A DNA stretch of 64,000 nucleotides, from positions 248,001 through 312,000 of the forward strand of contig CAWGNK010000014.1 of NCBI GenBank assembly GCA_963823945.1, given 5' to 3'. Of this stretch, positions 49,959 through 59,526 are shown in pieces. The translations under genes were made by a program, and so were the position numbers. This DNA comes from Bog-793 sp963823945 (GTDB lineage Bacteria; Actinomycetota; Acidimicrobiia; Acidimicrobiales; Bog-793). The notes beneath the pieces are model-generated. The model did not search any database and was not told the DNA's origin. It worked only from the letters and a program-made list of their open reading frames with translations. How positions within the stretch are numbered: position 1 is the stretch's first letter; every line of letters starts with the position of its first letter.

Positions 49959-51409
49959 TGCCGGCCCCCCTTGCGACGGCGACGTGCCGCCGGGCGGGCC
50001 TTCGGGCGCCCCGCCGGACGCGCCGGACCCGGCCGCGGCTGCGCGGGTGCCGGTGCCGCGGTGCCTGGCTCCGCGGCAAGACCGGCCGCGGGCTCCCGCC
50101 GCCGCGGCGACGCGGCACGCCGGGCGGTCGAGGGCGCGAAGAGGCTGCGGCGCGGGGCCGCCGGCAGCTCGAGCCCGAGCGCACCGGCGGCGACGTCGGC
50201 CGGGCTGAGCAGCAGCTGGGCGACGCCCCGGTTGCGCAGGCGCTCGGTGAGCTGGCGGTAGTGCGGCTCGCGCTCTTTCATCATCGCGACGAGCGGCGAG
50301 GCGATGAAGATCGACGAGTACGCCCCGGTCATCAGGCCGATCGTGAGAGCGAGGCCGAAGTACTGCAGCGTCACCGCCCCGAAGAACTGGGCGCCGATCA
50401 CGAGCACCGAGAGGATCGGCAGGATCGCGACGAGCGAGGTGTTGATCGATCTCGCCAGCGTCTGGTTCATCGAGAGGTTGACGAGGTCCGAGAAGACCAT
50501 CCGGTCGCGCTGCGCGAGATGGTGCGCGTTGTCGCGCACGCGGTCGAACACGACGATGGTGTCGTAGAGGGAATAGCCGAGGATCGTCAGAAAAGCGACG
50601 ACGGTGTCCGGCGTGACGTCGAAGCCGACGAGCGAGTAGACGCCGACGGTCACGAGGATGTCGTGCAGCACCGCGATGATCGCCGCCAGCGCCATGCGCC
50701 ACTCGAAGAAGACCGAGATGTAGACGCTGACGAGGATGAAGAAGACGATGAGCGCCTCGAGCGCCTTCTGGGTGATCTGGCGGCCCCACGAGGGGCCGAC
50801 GTGGTTGATCGTCAGCTTGCTGGTCGGCACGCCCGCGAGCCGCGCGAGGGTCAGCTCCACCTCGTACTTCTGGTGGCCCGCCTGATGCGGCGTGAGACCG
50901 GTGGGGAGCTTCGCCTCGACCTCGAGGGTCTTCTCCGGTGAGCCGAGCGTCGTGATCGTCGCGCCCGCCAGCCCCAGTGGCCCCAGCGCGGTGCGCGCCT
51001 GGGCGACGGTGAGGGTCGAGGTCGGCACGATCCAGGCGTTGCCACCGGTGAACTCGATGTCGAGATTGAGCCCGCGGGTGCCGAGCGAGATGATCCCGGC
51101 GGCGATGACGACCGACGACAGGGTGAACCACCACCGCCGGCGGCGGACGAAGTCGAACTTCGTCTCGCCGTGGTAGAGGCGGCGCACGGGGCCGTGGTAC
51201 CGCCGCGGCCGCGGCGGCGCCTCGGCCGCGGGGGCGGCTTCGGCGGCGGGCGGGGCGGGCTGCGGCACGAACTCCTGGGCGCGGGGCTCCTCGCCGAGGG
51301 TGGCAGGGGGCGTCTGGCGGCTCTCCTCGACGGGCGGCGGCGCGGGCGTCGGCTTGGGCGGCTCGGGCTGTGGTCCGGCCGATCCCGGGAGGATGCGGTC
51401 GGGGCTCAT
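49955..51409 (-). CDS. secF: Protein translocase subunit SecF
   Basis: 484 aa, longer than usual because of a Pro/Ala-rich cytoplasmic N-terminus (about 1-85) and a Pro/Ala/Arg-rich C-terminal tail. Six transmembrane segments with the conserved LDIEFTGG, SLYDTIVVFDRVRDN and the NQTLARSINTS motif. Works with SecD to help export using the proton gradient. ATGA overlap with secD. Confidence 0.95.
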   Translation of the reverse strand: MSPDRILPGSAGPQPEPPKPTPAPPPVEESRQTPPATLGEEPRAQEFVPQPAPPAAEAAPAAEAPPRPRRYHGPVRRLYHGETKFDFVRRRRWWFTLSSVVIAAGIISLGTRGLNLDIEFTGGNAWIVPTSTLTVAQARTALGPLGLAGATITTLGSPEKTLEVEAKLPTGLTPHQAGHQKYEVELTLARLAGVPTSKLTINHVGPSWGRQITQKALEALIVFFILVSVYISVFFEWRMALAAIIAVLHDILVTVGVYSLVGFDVTPDTVVAFLTILGYSLYDTIVVFDRVRDNAHHLAQRDRMVFSDLVNLSMNQTLARSINTSLVAILPILSVLVIGAQFFGAVTLQYFGLALTIGLMTGAYSSIFIASPLVAMMKEREPHYRQLTERLRNRGVAQLLLSPADVAAGALGLELPAAPRRSLFAPSTARRAASPRRREPAAGLAAEPGTAAPAPAQPRPGPARPAGRPKARPAARRRRKGGRH

Positions 51410-52947
51410 TGGGTCGGCTCACTGGCCGCGAGGCCGCGGGCGATCCCGACGCGGCGGGCGGTGGCGATGATCCGGTTGCGGCCGAGGAGGATGACGAGCG
51501 GCCGGGTGAAGAAGTAGGCCGTCGCCACGTCGACAAGCGTCGAGAGGCCGAGCATGAAAGCGAAGCCCCGCACCGCGCCGACCGACAGCCACCACAGGAC
51601 GAGCGCGCCGAGGAACGAGACGGCGTCGGCCGAAAGGATCGTGCGGTAGGCGCTGCGGAAGCCCTTGTCCACCGACGCCCGGACGGAGTGTCCGGCCCGC
51701 ACTTCGTCTTTCAGCCGCTCGAAGTACACGACGTAGGAGTCGACGGTGATGCCGACGGACACAATTAAGCCGACCACCCCCGACAGGTCGAGCGTCAGCC
51801 CGTACGACGAGGCGCTGAGCATCGAGATGAAGCCGTAGAGGAAGGCTGCGGTCGTGATGAGGCCGGTGACGACGACGATGCCGAGCGCCCGGTAGTAGTA
51901 GATCGTGTAGAGCATCACGAGCACGAGGCCCAGCAGACCGGCGATCAGCCCCGCGTCGAGCGAGGACTTGCCGAGCGTCGGCGAGACGGTCTCCGAGGTC
52001 TGGGCGACGAGCGTGACGGGCAGCGAGCCGTAGTTGAGGTCGAGGGCGAGCGTGCTGGCGCTCGAAGAGTTGAAGTTGCCGGTGATCTGGCCGCCGCCCG
52101 GGAAGTTCTGCGAGTTGATGAGCGGTGCCGAGACGATGTCGCCGTCAAGGTCGTTGGCGACGAGGGCGTGGTAGTAGGTGGCCGCGATCTTGTTGAAGAT
52201 CGTCCCTCCCGCCCCGGTGAGGGTGAAGTTGACCTGCCACTGGCCGGTGTCCCCCAGCTCGGCGGTGGCGCCCTTGATGATCGTCCCGTTGGCGAGCGAG
52301 GGCCCCAGCACGTAGCGGGGCACGCCGGTGAGGCCCGACGGGAAGATGACGTTCTCGTGCTCGTACTTCTGGTCCTCGGTGATCGGGGTCGACTTGTAGT
52401 GGGCGTAGGCGGGGTCGACGGCGTAGGGGCCGGGGCTCCACTGGCCCGACACGTAGTCCGCCGCCGCGGAGTACAGGTACGGGCTGGGGCACGTCGGGGG
52501 GACCTGGTACCCGGTGGCCGTCGATTTCTTCTTGGCCCCCGTTGTGGGCGTCGTGGTGGTCGTCGCCTTGCCGGTGCCCGCGGCCTGCGAGTACGCCGGC
52601 GCGCCGCACAGCACCGGGCGGAAGTAGAGCTGTGCCGTCGTGCCGAGGACCTTGAGGATCTTCTGGGGGTCCTTCACGCCCGGCATCTGCACGACGATCT
52701 CGTCACCCTGGGTGATGATGTTCGGCTGGGTGACGCCGAGGGCGTTGGCGCGCAGGCTCATGATGTTCGCCGCGTTCTGCAGCGTGGTCGTCGAGACCTT
52801 CTGGTTCGGCGTGAAGACGACCGAGAGCCCGCCTTCGAGGTCGAGCCCGAGGTGCGGCGACCAGCTGAGTCCGACGGCGAGCGCGAGCATCCCGAAACAC
52901 AGGAGGCTCGTCAGCCCGACGCTCGCGAGCAGACGGCGGCGACCCAC
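51406..52947 (-). CDS. secD: Protein translocase subunit SecD
   Basis: 513 aa. N-terminal transmembrane segment, a large periplasm-side domain beginning LGLDLEGGLSV, and five further helices with the DSYVVYFERLKDE motif. A Thr-rich linker (near 125-140) is inserted in the outer domain. Starts at a GTG right after the yajC stop; GGGAGG is 10 nt upstream. Confidence 0.95.
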   Translation of the reverse strand: MGRRRLLASVGLTSLLCFGMLALAVGLSWSPHLGLDLEGGLSVVFTPNQKVSTTTLQNAANIMSLRANALGVTQPNIITQGDEIVVQMPGVKDPQKILKVLGTTAQLYFRPVLCGAPAYSQAAGTGKATTTTTPTTGAKKKSTATGYQVPPTCPSPYLYSAAADYVSGQWSPGPYAVDPAYAHYKSTPITEDQKYEHENVIFPSGLTGVPRYVLGPSLANGTIIKGATAELGDTGQWQVNFTLTGAGGTIFNKIAATYYHALVANDLDGDIVSAPLINSQNFPGGGQITGNFNSSSASTLALDLNYGSLPVTLVAQTSETVSPTLGKSSLDAGLIAGLLGLVLVMLYTIYYYRALGIVVVTGLITTAAFLYGFISMLSASSYGLTLDLSGVVGLIVSVGITVDSYVVYFERLKDEVRAGHSVRASVDKGFRSAYRTILSADAVSFLGALVLWWLSVGAVRGFAFMLGLSTLVDVATAYFFTRPLVILLGRNRIIATARRVGIARGLAASEPTQ

Positions 52948-53388
52948 CTACGCGGGACCTCCCGTACCGTCCTTCGGGGAGTTGCCGGTGTCGTCCGGGT
53001 TGTCCGTCGAGGCGGGGAAGTTCCACTGGCCGCCGGTCGAGCCGCCCCAGGCGGGCGTCTCGGGCTGGACGATGACCTGGCCGATGGCGCGGCGGACGAT
53101 CTCCATCGTCGAGCCCGGCGCGATCTCGATCAGCACCCGGTCCTCGGTCATCGACTTCACGCGGCCGACGATGCCGGCGGAGGTGACCACCTCGTCGCCC
53201 ACGGAGACGGCGCGCTGCTGGGCCATCATCTCCCGCTGGCGCTTCCGCTGCGGGCGGATGAACAGAAAGATGCCGCCGATGACGAGGATGAAAATGAACA
53301 ACGGGAGGATCGAGCTGTTCGTCGTCTTCGCCTTCGCAAACACGAGCGCCTGCAGCACGGGAAGGGCACTAGCGATCTGTGTCGGCAT
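52948..53388 (-). CDS. yajC: YajC, SecDF accessory subunit
   Basis: 146 aa. One transmembrane segment (about 28-45) followed by RPQRKRQREM and VGDEVVTSAGIVGRV, the standard YajC pattern, then a Gly/Pro tail. Upstream of secD and cotranscribed. Confidence 0.92.
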   Translation of the reverse strand: MPTQIASALPVLQALVFAKAKTTNSSILPLFIFILVIGGIFLFIRPQRKRQREMMAQQRAVSVGDEVVTSAGIVGRVKSMTEDRVLIEIAPGSTMEIVRRAIGQVIVQPETPAWGGSTGGQWNFPASTDNPDDTGNSPKDGTGGPA

Positions 53389-53469
53389 GGGTCACCCGTC
53401 GTCGAGGAGAAAGGGCGCCTCGCACTGTAGTCGCGGTGCTGGGGCCGGGAATTGCGGCGGCCGCGCGAC

Positions 53470-54564
53470 TCAGGTGTCGAAAAGAGTTGCGGTCTCCTCG
53501 GCCTCGGGTGACCCCGGGCCCTCGCCCCCGTCGGGCGGGACGGGCAGCCCGAGGTGCAGCCAGGCGGCGGGGGCCGCGACACGTCCGCGGGGGGTGCGCA
53601 TGACGAACCCGGCCTGCAACAGGTACGGCTCGTAGACGTCCTCGATCGTCTCGGGCTCCTCGCCGACGCTCACGGCGAGCGTCGCCAGGCCGACCGGCCG
53701 GCCGGAGAAACGGACGCAGAGCACCTCGAGGAGCTGGCGGTCGAGACGGTCGAGACCCATCTCGTCGACGCCGAACACGTCGCAGCCGGCGCGGGCCGCC
53801 TCGAGGGTGATGACACCCTCGCCGCGCACCTCCACGAAGTCGCGCACCCGGCGCAGAAGCCTGATCGCCAGCCGCGGTGTGCCACGGGCCCGGCGCGCGA
53901 TCTCGGCCGCGCCCTCGGGGGCGCATTCGACGGCGAGGAGCCGCCCGGTGCGCCGCACGATCTCCTCGAGCTCGTCGGGGGCGTAGTGCTCGAGGCGCGT
54001 GACGAAGCCGAACCGGTCGCGCAGCGGCCCGGTGACGAGGCCGGTCCGGGTCGTCGCGCCGACGAGCGTGAACGGCGGCACGTCGAGGCGGACCGAGCGG
54101 GCCGTCGGGCCCTTGCCGATCACGATGTCGATCTGGAAGTCCTCCATCGCCGGGTAGAGGATCTCCTCGACCGGCGGGGCGAGCCGGTGGATCTCGTCGA
54201 TGAACAGCACGTCGCCGGGCAGAAGCCCCGTGAGGATCGCCGCGAGGTCTCCCCCGCGCTGCAAAGCCGCCCCCGAGGTCACCCGCAGGCCGGCCCCCAT
54301 CTCGGTGGCGACGATGCCGGCGAGCGTCGTCTTGCCGAGCCCGGGGGGCCCGGCGAAGAGCAGGTGGTCGACGGGCTGCTGCCGGCGGCGCGCCGCCTCG
54401 AGGACGATCGCCAGGTGCTCTTTCACGCGGGCCTGCCCGACGAACTCGGCGAGCCGGCGGGGGCGCAGCCCCGCCTCGAGCGCCTCTTCGGGTTCGTCGG
54501 CGAAGCGCGCGACGGGCCTGCGCGTCTCGTCGCGGTCGACGGTGACGTCGCGGCGGGGGCTCAT
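53470..54564 (-). CDS. ruvB: Holliday junction helicase RuvB
   Basis: 364 aa. AAA motor of branch migration. Walker A GPPGLGKT (72-79), Walker B LFIDEIHR, sensor GATTRTG, and the C-terminal winged helix with RTPRGR. ATG overlaps ruvA stop (ATGA). Confidence 0.97.
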   Translation of the reverse strand: MSPRRDVTVDRDETRRPVARFADEPEEALEAGLRPRRLAEFVGQARVKEHLAIVLEAARRRQQPVDHLLFAGPPGLGKTTLAGIVATEMGAGLRVTSGAALQRGGDLAAILTGLLPGDVLFIDEIHRLAPPVEEILYPAMEDFQIDIVIGKGPTARSVRLDVPPFTLVGATTRTGLVTGPLRDRFGFVTRLEHYAPDELEEIVRRTGRLLAVECAPEGAAEIARRARGTPRLAIRLLRRVRDFVEVRGEGVITLEAARAGCDVFGVDEMGLDRLDRQLLEVLCVRFSGRPVGLATLAVSVGEEPETIEDVYEPYLLQAGFVMRTPRGRVAAPAAWLHLGLPVPPDGGEGPGSPEAEETATLFDT

Positions 54565-55169
54565 CGGTGCGGCGCGAGGCTTTGCAGGGCCTCGCGCAGA
54601 AGCTCCTCGACGGTGCCCTCGCGGGGCAGGTGCTGCAGGGCGCGGCGCACCTCGTCGGGGCTGTAGCCGAGGGCGGCGAGCGCCCCGCCCACCTCGGCCC
54701 GGACCGAGGGCGCGCCGTCCGCGCCGGGGGTGGCCGCGGGCAGGGTGTCCAGGGCGTCGAAGCGCCCCGCCAGTTCGACGATGAGGCGCTGCGCCGTCTT
54801 GCGCCCGACCCCGGGCACGAGGGTGAGGGCGTCGACGTCCCCGCCGGCGACGGCCTGGGCGAGCGAGTCCGGCGGGTGGACGCCGAGGATCGCGAGTGCG
54901 AGGGCCGGCCCGATGCCGTGGGCGCCGATCAGCAGCTCGAACAGCCGCCGCTCGGCACGGTCCGGAAAGCCGTAGAGCGTGATCGCGCCCTCGCGCACGT
55001 GGGTGTAGACGGAGAGGGCGACTTGCGAGCCGGCTGGCCCGAGCCGGGCGGCGTGGCGGGCCGAGACGACGACCTCGTAGCCGACGCCCCCCACGTCGAC
55101 GACCGCCGCGGCGAGCGATTCTGAGGCGAGGTCGATCTCGCTGAGCGTGCCGGTGAGCGAGCCGATCAC
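54561..55169 (-). CDS. ruvA: Holliday junction protein RuvA
   Basis: 202 aa from the GTG at 55169, with GAGGGGG 8 nt upstream. IGSLTGTL at the start, VYTHVREGAITLYGF, two helix-hairpin-helix motifs (GIGPALALAIL; VPGVGRKTAQRL) and a C-terminal domain that contacts RuvB. GTGA overlap with ruvC. Confidence 0.96.
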   Translation of the reverse strand: MIGSLTGTLSEIDLASESLAAAVVDVGGVGYEVVVSARHAARLGPAGSQVALSVYTHVREGAITLYGFPDRAERRLFELLIGAHGIGPALALAILGVHPPDSLAQAVAGGDVDALTLVPGVGRKTAQRLIVELAGRFDALDTLPAATPGADGAPSVRAEVGGALAALGYSPDEVRRALQHLPREGTVEELLREALQSLAPHR

Positions 55170-55696
55170 CGCCGCGCCCCCTCGGGTGTCGCGGCCCTCG
55201 CGTCGGCTCGGGAGACGAGATCCTCGTGGCGGCGGGCCGCGAGGTGGCACAGGGCGAGGGCCAGCGCGTCGGCGACGTCGGGCGGCTCGGGCACGGTCGC
55301 GAGGCGCAGCAGCCGCTTCACCATCTGCTGGACCTGGGCCTTGTCCGCCGAGCCGTAGCCGGCGACCGCCAGCTTGACCTCGTTCGAGGTGTACTCGACG
55401 ATGCGGCAGCCCCGTTCGGCGGCAACGAGCAGCGCGACGCCGCTCGCCTGGCCGACCGCCATCGCGGTGCGCGCGTTCGTCTGGAAGAACACCCGTTCCA
55501 CCGCGACCACGTCGGGCCGGAGCTCGGCGACGAGGGACTCCAGCTCGGCGTGCAGCTCCGCGAGGCGCGCCGGGACCGGCAGGGCCGGGTCGCTCGTGAT
55601 CACTCCGGCGGCGACGGCACGCTGCTCACCGTCCATCTCGACGACCCCGCCGAAGCCACAGCGCGAAAGGCCGGGGTCGACACCGAGGACAAACAC
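55166..55696 (-). CDS. ruvC: Holliday junction resolvase RuvC
   Basis: 176 aa. VLGVDPGLSRCG with Asp7, VAVERVFF with the next acid and a late DVADALALALCH supplying the last Asp. The GTG at 55696 is preferred: TAGAAT on the minus strand ends 7 nt upstream, a leaderless arrangement, and the protein then begins at the usual place. RuvC, A and B form an operon. Confidence 0.95.
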   Translation of the reverse strand: MFVLGVDPGLSRCGFGGVVEMDGEQRAVAAGVITSDPALPVPARLAELHAELESLVAELRPDVVAVERVFFQTNARTAMAVGQASGVALLVAAERGCRIVEYTSNEVKLAVAGYGSADKAQVQQMVKRLLRLATVPEPPDVADALALALCHLAARRHEDLVSRADARAATPEGARR

Positions 55697-55703
55697 GCGT
55701 TCG

Positions 55704-55709
55704 ATTCTA
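55704..55709 (-). promoter_or_regulatory. -10 box of ruvC, leaderless
   Basis: TAGAAT on the minus strand, then 7 nt, then GTG at 55696. Confidence 0.55.
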
Positions 55710-55743
55710 TCGAGCACCCCCGCCGGCGCGGGGGATGCGCGGC

Positions 55744-56496
55744 TCAGGCCTCCTCGAGCGAATCGAGAATCTCGTCGGGGATGTCGAAGTTGGCGGCGAC
55801 GAGCTGCACGTCGTCGTGGTCCTCCAGCAGGTCAAGCAGATGGAGCACCTTACGTGCGCCGGTCGCGTCGGCGACCTCGACGGTCGTGGTCGCCAGCCAC
55901 TGCGACTCGGCAGAGTCGATGGGGATCTTGGACTGCTCGAGGGCGCTCTGCAGCACGTGGAGGTCGGTCGGCTCGCACACGAGGGTCCACACCGTCCCGT
56001 CGTCGCGCAGGTCCTGCGCGCCGGCGTCGAGGGCGACCGCCATGATCGTGTCCTCGTCCGTCGCGCGCGGGATCGTGATGATCCCCTTGCGCTCGAACTG
56101 CCAGGCGACCGCGCCGGGCTCGGACATCGAGCCGCCGTTGCGCGAGAACACGGCGCGGATCTCGGCCCCGGTGCGGTTGCGGTTGTCCGTCAGGCACTCG
56201 ACGATGACGGCGACGCCGGAGGGCGCGTAGCCCTCGTAGGCGACGGACTCGTAGCGGACGCCCTCGAGCTCACCGGTCCCCCGCTTGATCGCGCGGTCGA
56301 TCGTGTCCGCCGGCACCGAGGCGTCGCGGGCCTTCTGGTACATCGTCCGCAGGTTGGCGTTGGCGGACAGGTCGCCGCCGCCCTCGCGGGCCGCGACCTC
56401 CACCTGGCGGATGAGCTTGGCGAAGAGCTTGCCCCGCGCCTTGTCCTTCGCACCTTTTTGGTGCTTGGTCGTCGCCCATTTCGAATGGCCCGACAT
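55744..56496 (-). CDS. yebC: YebC/TACO1-family protein
   Basis: 250 aa. MSGHSKWATTKHQK at the start, GYAPSGVAVIVECLTDN and NGGSMSEPGAVAWQF in the middle are the family signatures. Homologues help ribosomes through proline stretches or act as transcription factors. GGGAG 7 nt before the ATG. Upstream of ruvC as in mycobacteria. Confidence 0.95.
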   Translation of the reverse strand: MSGHSKWATTKHQKGAKDKARGKLFAKLIRQVEVAAREGGGDLSANANLRTMYQKARDASVPADTIDRAIKRGTGELEGVRYESVAYEGYAPSGVAVIVECLTDNRNRTGAEIRAVFSRNGGSMSEPGAVAWQFERKGIITIPRATDEDTIMAVALDAGAQDLRDDGTVWTLVCEPTDLHVLQSALEQSKIPIDSAESQWLATTTVEVADATGARKVLHLLDLLEDHDDVQLVAANFDIPDEILDSLEEA

Positions 56497-56555
56497 CGGT
56501 CACTCCCTTCCCGGGACGAAGGTCGCGGCCAGCCCCCAGAACCTGGGCGCCGTCG

Positions 56556-57449
56556 TCACAGTTCGCGTAGCGCTGCGATCCGCAGCGACAGGTCGAGCTC
56601 GCCGGGCCGTGTCCGGCCCGGGGCGTGGCGGGCGAAGGGCGCGCTCCACTGCCACGCCGTCAGCCGGTCGACGGCGGGCCGCAGCGAGCCGGGTCGCACC
56701 GTGGGTGCCTGGCTGAACGCCTCGAGCGCGTCGGCGAGCGCCGGCGGGTAGCGGGTGACACCCGTCGCCGCGAGGTCGGCGAGGGACTCGCGGTCGGCGG
56801 CGACGCCGCGCTCGGCCCAACGGGCGCCGACGGCGCTGAGCGCCGCGGCGAGGCCGAAGGCCCGCATCGTTGCGGCCGCGGCCACCGTGTCACCGCGTTT
56901 CACGTGCGCGAGCTCGTGGGCGAGCACCGCCTCGAGCTGCATCCGGTCGAGAAGGTCGAGGCAGCCCGTCGTGACGACGATCGTCGCGGCACCGCCCCGC
57001 CCGAGCGCCAGCGTGTTCGGGGCCGGGTCGTCGACGACGGCGACGGCCGGCACCGGGAGGCCGAAGCCGAAACACAGGCTCTCGGTGAGGTTCACGAGCC
57101 GCGCCTCGGCCACCGGGTCGGCGGGCCGGGTGCCGAGCCCGCGCAGCAATCGCCGCTGCGACGAGAAGTGCAGGTCGCCGGCGACCAAGACGATCCCGCA
57201 GGCGGCCAGCACGGCGCCGATCGCGACGCCGGCCGCCGAGAGAACTCCGGAGGCGGCGAGCGCCGCGCCGGCGACGACGAGGACCACCGGTTTGGCGGTG
57301 GCCGCCACCGTGAGGAGGCTCACGCGGGCGTGGCCGAGCGACGGCGGCTTGGGCGGGAGCGCCGCGGCACGGGGAGGCGCGACCGGGCGCGCCACGCTCC
57401 GGCTGCCCGCCGGGGTGCGGTGCTTCGGGCTCGCCTTGGTCCGCGCCAT
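56556..57449 (-). CDS. M48-family membrane metalloprotease
   Basis: 297 aa. Zinc protease with HELAH in VLAHELAHVKRGD and two transmembrane segments near residues 50-85. The remaining Glu ligand is likely in ADRESLADL. Homologous to HtpX-like proteases. GGGGAGG lies just upstream of the ATG, which overlaps the pimA stop (ATGA), so it is cotranscribed with the PIM genes. Confidence 0.82.
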   Translation of the reverse strand: MARTKASPKHRTPAGSRSVARPVAPPRAAALPPKPPSLGHARVSLLTVAATAKPVVLVVAGAALAASGVLSAAGVAIGAVLAACGIVLVAGDLHFSSQRRLLRGLGTRPADPVAEARLVNLTESLCFGFGLPVPAVAVVDDPAPNTLALGRGGAATIVVTTGCLDLLDRMQLEAVLAHELAHVKRGDTVAAAATMRAFGLAAALSAVGARWAERGVAADRESLADLAATGVTRYPPALADALEAFSQAPTVRPGSLRPAVDRLTAWQWSAPFARHAPGRTRPGELDLSLRIAALREL

Positions 57450-58596
57450 CACCTCCCCATCGTACGGGGTCCGCGGGCTCCCGCCCGGGGGACGCCGCGG
57501 CGCCGGCGGCCATCTCCCCCGCTCCCGGCGATGACTGCCGCGTAGCGCGCCGCGTACGCCGCGGCGAGCTCCGTGAAGGAGTGACGGGCGGCGACGAGCC
57601 GGCCGGCGGCGGCGAGGCGGGCCCGCTCGTCCGGGTCGCCGAGCAGGCGGCCGACGCACTCGCGCAGCGCGACGGCATCCCCCGGTGGGACGAGGCCGGC
57701 CGCGCCGCCGGCGGCGAGCCGGTAGCCGGGGATGTCCGAGGCGACGACGGCTGTCCCGGCCGCCATCGCCTCGAGCAGGACGACGCCGAAGGACTCCCCC
57801 CCGAGCGACGGTGCGACGAGCACGTCCGCCGCGGCGAGCTGTCGCGCGAGCTCCTCGTCACCCACCGCGCCGAGCCACTCCAGCCGGCCGTCTGCCGCGC
57901 CGCGACGCAGGGCGGCGGCCCCGGGGCCGTCGCCGACGATCCGCAGCCGCAGGTCACCGGGGAGCCCGCCGAACGCCTCGAGCAGGACGGCGAGACCCTT
58001 GCGGTGCTCGATCCGCCCGACGAAGAGCACGGTCGGCGCCGTGGTGGGAGCCGGCTCCGCGGCGGCGAAGCGGTCCAGGTCCACGGCGTTGCCCAGGATC
58101 GCCACCTCGCAGGGCCCGACGGCGGACCGCAGGGTCTCCGCCGCCATCGCCGAGACAGCGACCCGGTCGTCGAGCCGGTGCACAAACCGGGCAAGCGCGT
58201 GCCCGTAGACGATGTAGCCCGTGCTCGCCCGGGCGCGGTGGAAGGTGCCAAGAACCGGTGCGTCGCGGGTGCACGTCGCGGCGAGGGCCGGCCCGGGGAC
58301 GAGGGGCTCGTGGACGTGGACGACGTCGGCCCCCGACGCCGCGACCGCCCGCCGCGCCCGCCGCATCGCCCCCGGCGTCGGCGCGACCGGGCGCGCGAGC
58401 CGTTGGCCGGCACGAGGTGCGACCGCCCAACCGTGACCAGGTCGAGGCCGGCGGTTTGGCCCGCCCCGCCGATACCGGGGGCGATGACGACGACCTCGTG
58501 GCCGGCGGCGCCGAGCGCCCGGGCGAGCCCGAGCACCTGGCCCTGCACGCCGCCGGGGACGGCGAGGTCGTAGGCGGAGACGAGGGCGACCCTCAT
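57449..58596 (-). pseudogene. pimA: pimA-like mannosyltransferase, frameshifted
   Basis: GT4 glycosyltransferase that adds the first mannose to phosphatidylinositol in mycobacteria. The N-terminus (MRVALVSAYDLAVPGGVQGQ, HLVPANG) is in one frame and the rest (VHEPLVPGPAL, FVGRIEHRKGL, GGESFGVVLLEA) in another; the switch is at about 58392-58402. One missing base restores a single protein of about 383 aa. The overlaps with patA and the M48 gene are intact, so I suspect an assembly error or a recent lesion. Confidence 0.85.
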
Positions 58597-59495
58597 CGGT
58601 TCGCGGCCGCTTCGTCGTCGGGCCACTGCGGCTGGAAGATGTGCCACTGCTCGGGGCGGGCCCGGATCATCACCTCGAAGGAGGCGACGATGTCACGGGT
58701 CAGCCGGGCGATGTCGGCCCGGAAGTCACCCGTCCGGGTGGTGTCGAGCTCGGGGAAGAGCGAGACCGTGAAACGGCCCCGGGGCTCGAGGTAGATCGCG
58801 ACGGGCACGACCGCCGCCCCCGTGCGCAGCGCGAGCACGGCGGGCCCCGTCGGCACGGGGGTCGTCGCGCCGAAGAAGTCCGTCGGCAGTCCCCCGCCGA
58901 GCACGTCGCGGTCGGCGACGAGGGCGACCGCCCGGCCGGCGCGCAGCTCGGCGAGGAGTCTCGCCGTCGAGGCGCCCCCGGGGCGCAGCACGGTGAGCTC
59001 CGCCCGCTTGCGCATCTCGACGAACCAGTCGAACAGCTCCGGCGGCTCGAGCTCCTCGCCGATCGACGTGAGCGGGTAGCCGACCGAAGCCGTCCAGATC
59101 GCCCCTGCTTCCCAGCAGCCGACGTGGGGCAGCACGATCACGAGCCCGCGGCCGCGGGCCGCGGCCTCCTGGAAGCGCTCGGGATGGGCGACGCTGACGC
59201 GCCGGCCGAGCACGGCCGGGTCCGCCGCGTCGAGACGAGCTGCGTTCGCCCAGTACATCGCGTAGTTGACGAAAGCCCGCCGGACCGTCCGCCGCAGCGC
59301 GGCGGGCGTCGCCCCCGGCCCGAGCACCCGGCGGAGGTTCGCCGCCACGACGGCGCGGCGCTTGGGGCCCGTCGCCCAGGCAGCGAGCCCGAGGCCGCCC
59401 GCGAGGGCGCGTCCGACGGGGCTCGGCAGCAGCCGCAGGACGGCGGCGCCGTTCTTGTAGCCGAGGTAGATGAGCCGCGCTCGCGCGCCGCTCAT
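58593..59495 (-). CDS. PatA-like PIM acyltransferase
   Basis: 300 aa from the ATG at 59495. Lysophospholipid-type acyltransferase (HTRL/LpxL superfamily): HX4E motif in VLPHVGCWEAG, then VALVADRD and FFGATTPVPTGPAVLAL. In mycobacteria it acylates phosphatidylinositol mannosides. Between pgsA and pimA, the mycobacterial order. ATGA overlap with pimA. Confidence 0.88.
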   Translation of the reverse strand: MSGARARLIYLGYKNGAAVLRLLPSPVGRALAGGLGLAAWATGPKRRAVVAANLRRVLGPGATPAALRRTVRRAFVNYAMYWANAARLDAADPAVLGRRVSVAHPERFQEAAARGRGLVIVLPHVGCWEAGAIWTASVGYPLTSIGEELEPPELFDWFVEMRKRAELTVLRPGGASTARLLAELRAGRAVALVADRDVLGGGLPTDFFGATTPVPTGPAVLALRTGAAVVPVAIYLEPRGRFTVSLFPELDTTRTGDFRADIARLTRDIVASFEVMIRARPEQWHIFQPQWPDDEAAANR

Positions 59496-59526
59496 CGGGT
59501 CGGGCGCCCGGTGCCCCGCGGGGCGG

